Position numbers and translations under genes: made by a program. Positions 16,616 through 24,558 of a DNA stretch of 64,000 nt are shown here, piece by piece; within the stretch, counting starts at the first letter, position 1, and each line of letters starts with the position of its first letter. Origin of the DNA: Haloarcula nitratireducens (GTDB lineage: Archaea; Halobacteriota; Halobacteria; Halobacteriales; Haloarculaceae). Where the stretch lies: assembly GCF_019599505.1 (NCBI RefSeq), contig NZ_RKLT01000001.1, positions 558,001 to 622,000 on the forward strand, in the 5' to 3' direction. The notes beneath the pieces are model-generated. The model was given only the letters and a program-made list of their open reading frames with translations. It made no database searches and was not told the DNA's origin.

Positions 16616-17197
16616 ATGAGCCAGCAGACGAGCTCTCCGATCACGAAGGAAGCCGACCCGCTCTCGAAGGGCGAGATCTTCGACGTACTGCAGAACGAGC
16701 GCCGCCGCTACGTCCTCCAATATCTCAGGGAACACGGCGGGCCGGTCGAACTCGGCGACCTCACTTCGGAGGTGGCCGCGATGGAGTACGACTGCTGTTG
16801 CGAAGACGTCTCCAGCGCGCAGCGCAAGCGCGTGTACACGACGCTTCAGCAGACACATCTGCCGCGGATGGCCGAGGCGAGCATCGTCGAGTACGACGCC
16901 GACGAGGGGTTAGTCACGACGACGCCACAGACGGAGGAGCTGACCGTCTATCTGGAGGTCGTTCCCAGCGGCGAGTTCCCGTGGCGAGAATACTACCTCT
17001 CGCTGGGGGCCGTCAGTCTCGCCGTCATCGTGGTACTGTGGGTCGGCGTCTATCCGTTCACCCTCATCCCGCCGCTCGTCTGGGCGACGGTGATGGCCGT
17101 CCTGCTCACTCTCTCGTCGCTGTATCACACGTTCCTCGGCCGCGAGATGACCCTCACGGAGTTCGCTAACGCTCGTGACGGGGACCACGAAGACTAA
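16616..17197 (+). CDS. Membrane-anchored winged-helix (DUF7344-like) protein between pilin genes
   Basis: 193 residues from the ATG at 16616; a GTG seven codons earlier is possible but less likely. Residues about 15-100 form a winged-helix domain (LSKGEIFDVLQNERRRYVLQYL, then KRVYTTLQQTHLPRM). This is the arrangement of haloarchaeal DUF7344 proteins. It contains three consecutive cysteines (60-62, DCCCED), which is unusual. Two TM helices follow (about 129-147 and 152-172) and a short acidic tail. It may be a membrane-tethered regulator of the flanking pilins; that role is inferred from position only. Confidence 0.7.
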   Translation: MSQQTSSPITKEADPLSKGEIFDVLQNERRRYVLQYLREHGGPVELGDLTSEVAAMEYDCCCEDVSSAQRKRVYTTLQQTHLPRMAEASIVEYDADEGLVTTTPQTEELTVYLEVVPSGEFPWREYYLSLGAVSLAVIVVLWVGVYPFTLIPPLVWATVMAVLLTLSSLYHTFLGREMTLTEFANARDGDHED

Positions 17198-17562
17198 TAG
17201 ATCCGTCCTGTCGGAATATCAGCGAAGAGAATCCTATACAGCGTACAGTTTTTCTCCCTTTGAGAAGATCAGCCGTTGAGCTGCGTGATACGAACAATCT
17301 GCCGATATAGACCTGATTTGTTCGCCCTCAAACTATATCCTTGTCAATCTAGAGTTCCCTTAGCTCCTGAACCGGATTTCGGCAGTACAACCCGGTCCTG
17401 TAGTGTTTCAAGGCGTTCTTGAGGCCGTAAAACGTAGTATGGGTATAAGTATATCTACGACATGAAGATGAGACAGCACACCTCCGCGAGCGCGGGTCCG
17501 CTCCACAAGGTGGGGTTAACTGGGGCCTACCGCTCGCACACACCCGGTGTGTGGACACAACG
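17198..17562. other. Intergenic AT-richer leader region upstream of the second pilin
   Basis: 365 bp without a credible coding frame and clearly AT-richer than its surroundings. It holds the pilin promoter near 17444 and about 90 nt of 5' leader before the ATG at 17563. The leader includes a GGTGTGTGG segment next to the start. I see no RNA gene in it. Confidence 0.6.
17444..17453 (+). promoter_or_regulatory. TATA-like element for the second and third pilin genes
   Basis: TATAAGTATA lies in AT-rich DNA about 110 nt before the pilin ATG at 17563. If used, transcription would start near 17478 with a leader of about 85 nt. That is long for this organism, where many transcripts look leaderless. 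The same layout, a promoter then a leader, precedes the first pilin. Confidence 0.45.
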
Positions 17563-18021
17563 ATGGATATCAAACAACTCATCGACGACGACGACGCTGT
17601 CTCGCCGGTTATCGGGGTCATCCTGATGGTGGCCATCACGGTCATCCTCGCGGCCGTGATCGCGTCGTTCGTTCTCGGACTCGGCGACCAGGCACAGCAA
17701 ACGACACCGCAAGCCAGTTTCTCGTTTGATTATAATTCCTCTGGTACGCAGAACGTGGTTTCAATCACTCATGACGGTGGAGACACGATATCAGCATCGG
17801 AACTATACGTCCGTGGTGACGTAAATGATACTGATACTGATAATCCACAACTGAATAATGATGGCAGTTGGGCAGGAACCACTACCGACTCTAACGTAGC
17901 GGCAGGGAACACTGCAGAGGTACGAGTCAAGAATAGTGCTTATAACATCCGTGTGGTCTACCAATCCGCAGAAGGCGACAACTCAGCAACCCTCTCACAG
18001 GATTCGGGGCCTGACGCCTGA
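17563..18021 (+). CDS. Type IV pilin (PilA-like), second of three
   Basis: 152 residues from the ATG at 17563; an in-frame GTG at 17551 would add four residues. The N-terminus [20 protein letters not shown] is almost identical to the first pilin. The C-terminus VVYQSAEGDNSATLSQDSGP is almost identical to the third. The central part (codons about 55-125, bases 17725-17940) is rich in A/T-ending codons, unlike the ends. Only 5 bp separate its stop from the third pilin ATG, so they are co-transcribed and look like a tandem duplication with diverged cores. Confidence 0.92.
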   Translation: MDIKQLIDDDDAVSPVIGVILMVAITVILAAVIASFVLGLGDQAQQTTPQASFSFDYNSSGTQNVVSITHDGGDTISASELYVRGDVNDTDTDNPQLNNDGSWAGTTTDSNVAAGNTAEVRVKNSAYNIRVVYQSAEGDNSATLSQDSGPDA

Positions 18022-18026
18022 ATAAC

Positions 18027-18524
18027 ATGGATCTAAAACAGCTCATCAACGACGACGACGCTGTCTCACCGGTTATCGGGGTTATCCTAATGGTGGCTAT
18101 CACGGTCATCCTTGCGGCGGTCATCGCCTCGTTCGTTCTCGGACTTGGCGATCAGGCACAGCAAACGACACCGCAAGCCAGCTTCTCATGGGATTACGAC
18201 GAAAGCGGTGCTACAGCTGATGGATACGGCGAGCTCACTATCACTCACGATGGTGGTGACACTCTCAACGGCGGTGAAGTATATGTTCGAGGGAGCGGAT
18301 TAGCAGACAAAGATGGTTCTAATGGCTTCACATCTGGTAATATTGACCTTGATTCTGACACGTCCACCCCAACGTGGAAAAACACTGCGGGAGATTCCGA
18401 AGTCGCTGCAGGGAACTCCCTTGTTGCCGCTGTTGAAGATAGCTACGAACTACGTGTTGTCTACCAATCTGCCGAAGGCGACAACTCCGCAACGCTCTCG
18501 CAGGACTCCGGTCCTGGAGCATAA
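18027..18524 (+). CDS. Type IV pilin (PilA-like), third of three
   Basis: 165 residues. The first about 50 codons are nearly identical in DNA to those of the second pilin, including GDQAQQTTPQASFS. The C-terminus again reads VVYQSAEGDNSATLSQDSGP. The core is a different, AT-rich sequence (about bases 18290-18440). The pattern is a constant secretion/assembly helix and constant C-terminal strand around an exchangeable exposed domain. Confidence 0.92.
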   Translation: MDLKQLINDDDAVSPVIGVILMVAITVILAAVIASFVLGLGDQAQQTTPQASFSWDYDESGATADGYGELTITHDGGDTLNGGEVYVRGSGLADKDGSNGFTSGNIDLDSDTSTPTWKNTAGDSEVAAGNSLVAAVEDSYELRVVYQSAEGDNSATLSQDSGPGA

Positions 18525-18612
18525 CTGACTAACCACTTTCTCGTATTTCCGATTATCAAGCGGCAGCACTGTGGCGGTAACTTTATCTCAAATTGAGAAC
18601 CTGACGGTAACT

Positions 18613-19095
18613 ATGGGTTATCTGCGTGCTCTTCTCTTCGGCGTGACGGGGATCGTCCTCGTGACGGCCGTTGCCTCCGGTCCGCTCGTTCCTGGCGTCT
18701 CGATAACGAGCGCGCGCGAGACGACCTACGGCGAGGGGAACGCGACAGTGGAGTCAGTGACGCTCCCCGAGACAGTGACGCTAGAAGCGGGCTCGTTCGG
18801 ACAGCAGGGACACTACCTCACCGTACCGCCAAGTACGGTGCAGTTCTCAGAGCTTTCGGGATCGCCGATTCTCACCTATCGTCTCCAGATCGGCGAGCTG
18901 AACTACACGCGGTCGACGGTTCACTTCCTGCAGTCCCCGACGGAGCGCTACGAAGCGACGATGGAATCCGACAACGTCGACCTCGGGGAGCGACCGTGCG
19001 ATTCGTACATCGGAGTCCTCAGCGTCCACGTAGAGGACGACGCTGGTCGGCGAACCGTTGCAACGCAAAACGTCACTATCGAGGTGCGGGCATGA
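18613..19095 (+). CDS. Secreted or membrane-anchored protein of unknown function, paired with the next gene
   Basis: 160 residues from the ATG at 18613. I prefer this over the upstream GTG at 18571, because a TATA-like CTTTATCT at about 18581 lies roughly 30 nt before the ATG and inside the longer form. The N-terminus has one hydrophobic segment (YLRALLFGVTGIVLVTAVASG); the rest looks extracellular, with N-x-T/S sites (NATVES, NYTRS, NVTIEV). The stop overlaps the next start (ATGA). No known domain recognised. Its partner is a many-TM protein, so the pair may act together at the cell surface. Confidence 0.75.
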   Translation: MGYLRALLFGVTGIVLVTAVASGPLVPGVSITSARETTYGEGNATVESVTLPETVTLEAGSFGQQGHYLTVPPSTVQFSELSGSPILTYRLQIGELNYTRSTVHFLQSPTERYEATMESDNVDLGERPCDSYIGVLSVHVEDDAGRRTVATQNVTIEVRA

Positions 19096-20987
19096 GTACC
19101 GACACCGTCGCCGACCGCTTAACTGGGAAGGCGACGGCGCACCTCTGGCCGACGCTTCGGACGGTCCTGTTCGGGGACCGTCTCGGTCTATCGTTTTTCC
19201 TCGCCAGCCTCTGTCTGTTCGGCCTGTTCTGGCGCGCATCCTTCTTCATCACCGATTCCTATGCGCTCGCAAACGGGCTGTACAGTCTTTCGAACGGCCA
19301 GGTGGTGCTGACCGACGCCGCCTACGGCTCGGGACTGGAGACGCCGGGCGCGCATCCCTACGGCGGCGACCTCCTGTCGCGGAACTACGGAGCGCTAATC
19401 CTCTCGCTGCCGTTCGTCTTCCTTATCGAAGCCATCGACGCTGTCGCGTCGCTCCGCATCGCGTTCGTAGCGCTCTGGTCGCTGGCGCTACTGGCGTTGT
19501 TCGTGCAGGTCGCTCGGTATACTGGACGACCGAGGATCGCGAGCGGTGGCGCGATAGTCGTTCTCTGCCTGTTCGTTCTGAACGTCGCCGTCGCTCGGCC
19601 GCTGGAGGCGAAAACACACCTCTACGCCCTCCAGCTCTTTCACGCGACCGTCGCCGCCTTCGCGCCGGTGCTCCTGTATAGGCTTCTCGCTCGCCAGGAG
19701 TCGACTCGCATCGCCGTTATCGGGGGCGTCCTCCTTCTCGTCGGGACGCCGCTGGCGCTGTGGGCAACCGTGCCCAAGCGCCACGTCCTCACGGCGACCG
19801 TCGTTCTCGGTATCGCCTACGCTCTCTATCGGAGTCGCGAGCCCGTTGACGGACCGCTGGTGAGTCGACCGCTGACGTTCCGCGCACTCGCGTATGCCCT
19901 CGTCGGCCTCTACGCGTGGGTCCACGCCCCCGAAGCGCTCCTCCTTGGAGCGGTCCTCGTCGTCGTAGACGTCTCGACGGCTACGGACAACCGCTTACGT
20001 CCGCTCCTCGTCCTCACCGTGGTCTTTCTGCTCTCGCTGCTCCCCTTCTTCGTGACGAACGTCCTCGTCGCGGGGTCGCCGATCACGCCGCCGCGACTCC
20101 TCGCAGGGGCGCAATCTGCGGTGGAGGCGAGTTCGACGGCGAGCGGGACTACCGGTTCCAGTAGCGCACCCGCCGCTAGTCCAAGTGGCGGCCCCTCGGC
20201 GCTCGACCGAGTCACCAACATCGTCTCGACGGCGATGCTTCCGATCGCGCTGTTGTTCGGAGAATTCCGAGTGGGCGTCGAGACGGCGCTCCTGAATCCC
20301 GACGCCCTCTACCAGACGGTCGTCCGCTCGGGATACAACAGCGGGACGCTCGACCTCGCGAACGAAGAGGCCGTCAATCTCTCGCTGCTCGAATCAGCGC
20401 CCGTCTTGGCGGGGCTCACAGCCGTCGTCCCGGCAATACGTCGGTGGCGACGGTCCCAGTCGGCGTATCGGATTCGCTCAGCCACCGGCGTTGCTGACCT
20501 CTTCGCGGCGCTCACCGTTCTCGCCAGCCTGCTCTTCTACGCGAGTCGGCTTCCCATTCACGCACAGGTGACTGTGCGCTACATCTTCCCGCTGTTCCCG
20601 CTCGGCATCTATCTCCTCGTCCGCCTACCCGCGGTTCGAACCACGCTCGACGATCACTGGCGAACGTTCTGCTGGACGGTCGCTGTCGCGACGCTCGTCG
20701 GCGGCCAGTTCGTCGTCGTCGCCGTTGCACTCTGGATCAACGGCATCGGTGAAGCGTTTCAGTTGCACGCGTTGCTGTCGCTCTCGACGGCTCTACCGCT
20801 TGCACTTTGGGCCGCTACGGGTCGAACCGAAGGCTGGGTCGGACGCCTCGGTGCAGTACTTCTGGGTCTCGCTACGACTGCGGCCTTGTTGTTCGGCGTC
20901 CTGACCGTTCTAGAGTATTACCCGCTGGGGAACTCACACGTTCTCCCCCTGATTCGAACCGTTGCTGACGTACTCGAACTGCTGTGA
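19092..20987 (+). CDS. Large multi-pass membrane protein, possibly GT-C-like
   Basis: 631 residues with about 12-14 hydrophobic segments. A long loop after TM1 contains DSYALANGLYSLSNG, then ETPGAHPYGGDLLSRNYGALILSLP. Such a first outer loop with acidic residues is a feature of GT-C (Dol-P-sugar-using) glycosyltransferases and oligosaccharyltransferase-like proteins. A Ser/Ala/Gly-rich linker lies near residues 355-385. I do not recognise a specific family. Translation is coupled to the preceding secreted protein gene. Location downstream of pilins would suit a surface-glycan role, but that is speculation. Confidence 0.75.
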   Translation: MSTDTVADRLTGKATAHLWPTLRTVLFGDRLGLSFFLASLCLFGLFWRASFFITDSYALANGLYSLSNGQVVLTDAAYGSGLETPGAHPYGGDLLSRNYGALILSLPFVFLIEAIDAVASLRIAFVALWSLALLALFVQVARYTGRPRIASGGAIVVLCLFVLNVAVARPLEAKTHLYALQLFHATVAAFAPVLLYRLLARQESTRIAVIGGVLLLVGTPLALWATVPKRHVLTATVVLGIAYALYRSREPVDGPLVSRPLTFRALAYALVGLYAWVHAPEALLLGAVLVVVDVSTATDNRLRPLLVLTVVFLLSLLPFFVTNVLVAGSPITPPRLLAGAQSAVEASSTASGTTGSSSAPAASPSGGPSALDRVTNIVSTAMLPIALLFGEFRVGVETALLNPDALYQTVVRSGYNSGTLDLANEEAVNLSLLESAPVLAGLTAVVPAIRRWRRSQSAYRIRSATGVADLFAALTVLASLLFYASRLPIHAQVTVRYIFPLFPLGIYLLVRLPAVRTTLDDHWRTFCWTVAVATLVGGQFVVVAVALWINGIGEAFQLHALLSLSTALPLALWAATGRTEGWVGRLGAVLLGLATTAALLFGVLTVLEYYPLGNSHVLPLIRTVADVLELL

Positions 20988-21031
20988 CTCCTTGACGACG
21001 ATTTTTTGTAGCACCTGGCAGTACCGACAGC

Positions 21032-21601
21032 ATGGACCTGCTCAAGGAGTCCTTGCTCGATGCGCCGATCATCGAAAAGGACGGCTATCACTACTTCGTC
21101 CACCCCATCAGCGACGGCGTGCCGATGCTGCGCCCCGAACTGCTGCGGGAGATCGTCATCAAGATCATCCGCAAGGCGGAGCTCGAAGACGTCGACAAGA
21201 TCGTCACGCCGGCGGCGATGGGCATCCACCTCTCGACGGCCGTCTCGCTGATGACCGACATCCCGCTGGTCGTCGTCCGCAAGCGCCAGTACGGCCTAGA
21301 GGGCGAGGTCGCGCTCTCGCAGGTCACCGGCTACTCCGAGAACGAGATGTACGTCAACGACGTCTACGAGGGCGACCGCGTGCTCGTCCTCGACGACGTG
21401 CTCTCGACGGGCGGCACGCTCGCCGCGCTGACCGGCGCGCTCGAAGACATCGGCGCTGACATCCGCGATATCGTCTGCGTCATCAAGAAGGCCGACGGCG
21501 AGAACAAACTCGACGAGGCGGGCTATCACGCTAAGACGCTCATCAACGTCCGCGTCGAGGACGGCGAGGTCGTCATCGTCGACGAACACGGCGACGACTG
21601 A
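21032..21601 (+). CDS. hpt: Archaeal hypoxanthine/guanine phosphoribosyltransferase
   Basis: 189 residues. The PRPP-binding loop is [14 protein letters not shown] (about residues 123-136) and the type I PRTase fold is clear. Length and overall sequence fit the archaeal Hpt (HGPRTase-like) family that salvages hypoxanthine and guanine to IMP/GMP. Adenine activity is known for some relatives and cannot be excluded. A T-rich element (GATTTTTTG) near 21000 is about 30 nt upstream of the start, consistent with a short leader. Confidence 0.9.
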   Translation: MDLLKESLLDAPIIEKDGYHYFVHPISDGVPMLRPELLREIVIKIIRKAELEDVDKIVTPAAMGIHLSTAVSLMTDIPLVVVRKRQYGLEGEVALSQVTGYSENEMYVNDVYEGDRVLVLDDVLSTGGTLAALTGALEDIGADIRDIVCVIKKADGENKLDEAGYHAKTLINVRVEDGEVVIVDEHGDD

Positions 21602-21634
21602 ACAGACGGCCCGTTTCGGCTCCTTCGTCGACCG

Positions 21635-22066
21635 TCAACAGTTGTACCACGGGTCGATGCTGGTCTCGCGGACCCAGAGTCCGACGTCTTTTCCCTCACA
21701 CTGCAAGTCCGTATCAGGGTCGTACTCCCAGGAATTGCTGCGCCCGTCGGGAGTGAAGGCGAGGATGGTCGCCGGCCGCGTATCGATACCCGCCGACTCG
21801 TCGGCGTGACCCGCATCGAGTTCGTAAACGCGACTGAACAGGACTGCACCGTCCGAATCTTCGATTCTAATGGCGACGGTCACCGGCCGCTCTGTCTCGT
21901 TGACGGGGATAATCTCGATGGTGTCACCTTCGCCGCCCGAGTTCGTCTCGGAGAAGAGACCACAGCCGGCGGTCGCACTTGTGGCACCGACGCCGAGGGC
22001 AGCGAGGAATTTCCGTCGCGTCGTTGTCGCTGCGTTAGAGAGGGCGGCAGTATCTGCGGAGGACAT
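21635..22066 (-). CDS. Tat-exported lipoprotein of unknown function
   Basis: 143 residues from the ATG at 22066. The signal has twin arginines (R17-R18 in TTRRKFLAALG), a short hydrophobic stretch and a lipobox (TAGC, Cys35). Such proteins are exported folded and anchored by lipid. The mature part has a beta-rich look: EIIPVNETERPVTVAIRIEDSDG. It ends in a C-terminal cysteine (WYNC) with another Cys at LQCEGK, so a disulphide is possible. An open frame continues upstream of the ATG but has no signal features and is not used. The family resembles haloarchaeal small Tat lipoproteins; function unknown. Confidence 0.82.
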   Translation of the reverse strand: MSSADTAALSNAATTTRRKFLAALGVGATSATAGCGLFSETNSGGEGDTIEIIPVNETERPVTVAIRIEDSDGAVLFSRVYELDAGHADESAGIDTRPATILAFTPDGRSNSWEYDPDTDLQCEGKDVGLWVRETSIDPWYNC

Positions 22067-23043
22067 CGGTCTATTGACGTGTCGAAGGAGTGGGACGTGA
22101 ATCTTCGCCCCGACGGACGGCGATTCACATCCAATGACGGGATAGATCGGAACTTCGGGAACGCCACCTACCACTTGGTGTTCTCTCGTTCGAACTACTC
22201 CGGACGAATCCGTCACCTGCTGTTCACTCGCTCTGACTCCGGCAACCGCGATTGATACGACGCTCATTGAAGTCCGAGCGTGGCCGACCAGTGTACCTAA
22301 GTTTCCCTAAAGGTGCGTCTCTCGCTCGCTATCAGCTACAACCTGCGAAGATAGTCTATCGTGACCGCTCGTCCGTCCCAACCTTGGAGATTCGCCCCGC
22401 CAAAGAGCATTCCAGGAGCAAATCTGCGACTAGGAGAGGTGACTTCTGAGAAACGAGACTCGTCATGATATTTGACGAACCCTCGACTGAAGGGCTATAG
22501 TGCGTGCTAAGTGCAGTTCTCGCTCGTAGCTACGCGATTCACACCGAGTAGAACGAGACTGATTTCAGAGATGTTGGTTGAAAGCCGTCTCCAACCTTGG
22601 CACGGTGTGGCGGTTTGCCTAACCTTGGAACGTGTCCAGTATCTGGGGGATAGCCTTCTCCGAGAGACGCGATGTCGCGTTCCGCTCTCGAGACACTCGT
22701 TTGCTGCCGACGATATCATCATGCTCGTCTCTTCACCGATATCGAGAATCCACCTTCGATACGCTGTCTTCAATTCTCTACTAGCGGGGAATCTCGGAAG
22801 GTTGGATAAAGAGAGAGACAGCTATTAGCGATAATACGAGGGAGGAAGCGGACTCGCCAGAATCAGCCATCGTACAAAAGTAGCGGGAGGTGAACTGCCC
22901 CGAATTATAGCCCGGGACTTCCCGTGGATTACCTTGACACACCTTATCGTATTTAAACGCAAGCGCGCCGCTTCGTGTTTGAATTTAAAACCCAGAATTT
23001 ACCGAATACAGGTTTTAGAACGCTTGAGGCGGCAAAATTCTAA
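22067..23043. other. AT-richer non-coding stretch between the Tat lipoprotein gene and tRNAi-Met
   Basis: 977 bp with lower GC than the surroundings and no credible gene on either strand. Open frames of 60-105 codons exist but lack haloarchaeal acidity or recognisable motifs. An 8-base motif AACCTTGG occurs near 22379, 22592 and 22620. A segment at 22881-22896 partly copies the 3' end of the adjacent tRNA gene. Bases about 22940-23000 are AT-rich with several TATA-like strings. The stretch may be the scar of a lost integrated element. Confidence 0.5.
22881..22896. repeat. Partial copy of the 3' end of the tRNAi-Met gene (possible attachment-site relic)
   Basis: TAGCGGGAGGT at 22881-22891 is identical to 23044-23054, the 3' terminal part of the tRNA gene. 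Both copies are followed by GAACT, but 6 bases are missing in the 22881 copy. The copies are 163 bp apart. A tRNA 3'-end duplication is the usual footprint of tyrosine-recombinase integration. The match is short, so the interpretation is tentative. Confidence 0.4.
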
Positions 23044-23118
23044 TAGCGGGAGGTAGATTTGAACTACCGATCTGCGGGTTATGAGCCCGCCGGAATCTCC
23101 TGGCTATCCCATCCCGCT
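23044..23118 (-). tRNA. Initiator tRNA-Met (CAU)
   Basis: A 75-nt cloverleaf on the minus strand. The acceptor stem is AGCGGGA with UCCCGCU, discriminator A, and CCA is not encoded. The A1-U72 pair and the three G-C pairs flanking the anticodon loop (GGG-CUCAUAA-CCC) mark it as the initiator. The T arm shows GGUAGUUCAAAUCUACC. No intron seen. Confidence 0.96.
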
Positions 23119-23186
23119 ACCTCTTCATATCCCCGTCCCCTCATTAAGGGTTGTGATTCGCTCGCCGTCCGTGAGTTTGTGACGCG

Positions 23187-23678
23187 CTACGTGGCACCGT
23201 CCTGGTGGACCTGCCAGGTGAAGAGGCTCTCGAAGACGTAGTTGACGAACATGGCGACGCCGATGGCGATGGGGCTGGCCGCGAGGAACCAGAGGTCGGT
23301 GCCGTAGACGACGAGCTGGATGGTCAGCCACTGCGTGAGGAACCAGTAGATGACCAGTTGCACCGACGACCCGCCGGCGCGGACGAGGTGGGACTTCCCC
23401 AGTCGCTTCAGGAACGGGATGCGCCCGGCGGCACCGACCGAGGAGAACGTCCAGTGTTCGTTGACGAGGAACATCACGAGGATGGCCGTCTCGATGCCGG
23501 CGGCCTTCGCCCAGAGTTCGGGGACGCCGAAGCCGAGTCGGAGTACTGCGAGCACGGTGTTGTCGCTGATCGCACCGATGACGCCGACGGAGACGAACTG
23601 GCTGAACCGCACGCCCGACAGCAGCGACTGGAACCGGTCGGGGACGGCGCCGAAAAGTCGGTCGCGCAGGCTCGTCAT
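23187..23678 (-). CDS. GtrA-like membrane protein
   Basis: 163 residues with four TM helices (PF04138 type). Conserved features are FSQFVSVGVIGAISDNTVLAVL at the start, FLVNEHWTFSS and FVNYVFESLFTWQ at the end. GtrA proteins take part in moving or positioning lipid-linked sugars across the membrane for surface glycosylation. The start overlaps the stop of the upstream GT2 gene by 4 bp, so the pair is one unit: GT2 makes the polyprenyl-phosphate sugar, GtrA may flip it. Confidence 0.88.
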   Translation of the reverse strand: MTSLRDRLFGAVPDRFQSLLSGVRFSQFVSVGVIGAISDNTVLAVLRLGFGVPELWAKAAGIETAILVMFLVNEHWTFSSVGAAGRIPFLKRLGKSHLVRAGGSSVQLVIYWFLTQWLTIQLVVYGTDLWFLAASPIAIGVAMFVNYVFESLFTWQVHQDGAT

Positions 23679-24442
23679 CGGTCTCGTTCGACGAGTGCGG
23701 TCGGTTCGTCCCGGCGGGCGGCGATGGCGGAGTGGAGTCGGTCGTCGCTGAGTTGCTTCGCGCGGTGACGCGCCGCGAGCAGCGCCCGAAGGAGCGCGAA
23801 GGAGTCCCTGACCGGCGAGACGGTCGAGCCGGGGCAGTCTTCCCACTCGATGGGGATCTCGCTGACCCGGAGGCCTAACGCGCCGGCCATCGCGACCAGT
23901 TCCACGTCCCACGCGAAGCCGGGTTCGTAGAGGTGCGCGCGGACCCGCTTCCAGGCGGCGGCGTCGATAGCCTTCGCCCCGCACTGGTAGTCGTACAGCG
24001 AGACGTCGAGCAGCCGGCCGGCCAGCCACGCGAACCCGTCGCCGAGGAAGCGTCGGGCGAACGTCTGGTGGCTGGCTACGTCGGCGGCGGGGTGGCGGCG
24101 CGACCCGACGGCGAGGTCGGTCTCGCCGGCGACCACCGGGTCGACGACCTCGCCGAGCGAATCGACGGGCGTCGAGCCGTCGGCGTCGGCGAAGACGAGC
24201 ACGTCCGTCGAGAGCCGCTCGAACCCGGCGGTGATGGCAGCGCCCTTCCCGCGGCGGTACGGCACCGTCTCGACGGTGACGGGGAGGTCGGCCAGTTGCT
24301 CGGGGACGCCGGGCTTCGGCGAGTCGAGTTCGACGACGACGGTGTCGGGGGCGAGCGCTTCGTCGATGGCCGTGAGGTAGGTCCGCAGTTGGGCGACGTC
24401 AGGACGGTAAGCGGGGACGACGACGCCGACGGAACGCGACAT
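23675..24442 (-). CDS. Family 2 glycosyltransferase, dolichyl-phosphate hexose synthase-like
   Basis: 255 residues, start at the ATG at 24442. The GT-A fold is clear: VGVVVPAYR at the start, RRGKGAAITAGF at about 63-74, and the metal-binding DADGS at 86-90. The motif YDYQCGAKAID matches polyprenyl-phosphate glucose/mannose synthases. There is no C-terminal TM domain, so membrane work is left to the co-transcribed GtrA-like protein. The predicted product is dolichyl-phosphate-hexose for N-glycosylation or other surface glycans; which sugar is not decided by sequence. Divergent from the DUF2298 gene. Confidence 0.9.
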   Translation of the reverse strand: MSRSVGVVVPAYRPDVAQLRTYLTAIDEALAPDTVVVELDSPKPGVPEQLADLPVTVETVPYRRGKGAAITAGFERLSTDVLVFADADGSTPVDSLGEVVDPVVAGETDLAVGSRRHPAADVASHQTFARRFLGDGFAWLAGRLLDVSLYDYQCGAKAIDAAAWKRVRAHLYEPGFAWDVELVAMAGALGLRVSEIPIEWEDCPGSTVSPVRDSFALLRALLAARHRAKQLSDDRLHSAIAARRDEPTALVERDR

Positions 24443-24558
24443 TGTGTCACCTTCGGCCGGCGGTGAGTAAAAACAGTTCGAAGACGCGCGCTCGGGCACG
24501 TCGGCGCTCGGAGGAGAGTGCAAAAGACGTATGCCCGAGCGACGCGCTCTCTCGACTG

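Noticed and set aside
22511..22828. 105-codon plus-strand frame in the AT-rich spacer, considered as a transposase remnant
   Set aside because: No DDE, HUH or other transposase motif could be recognised in it, and its composition is not that of a haloarchaeal protein.
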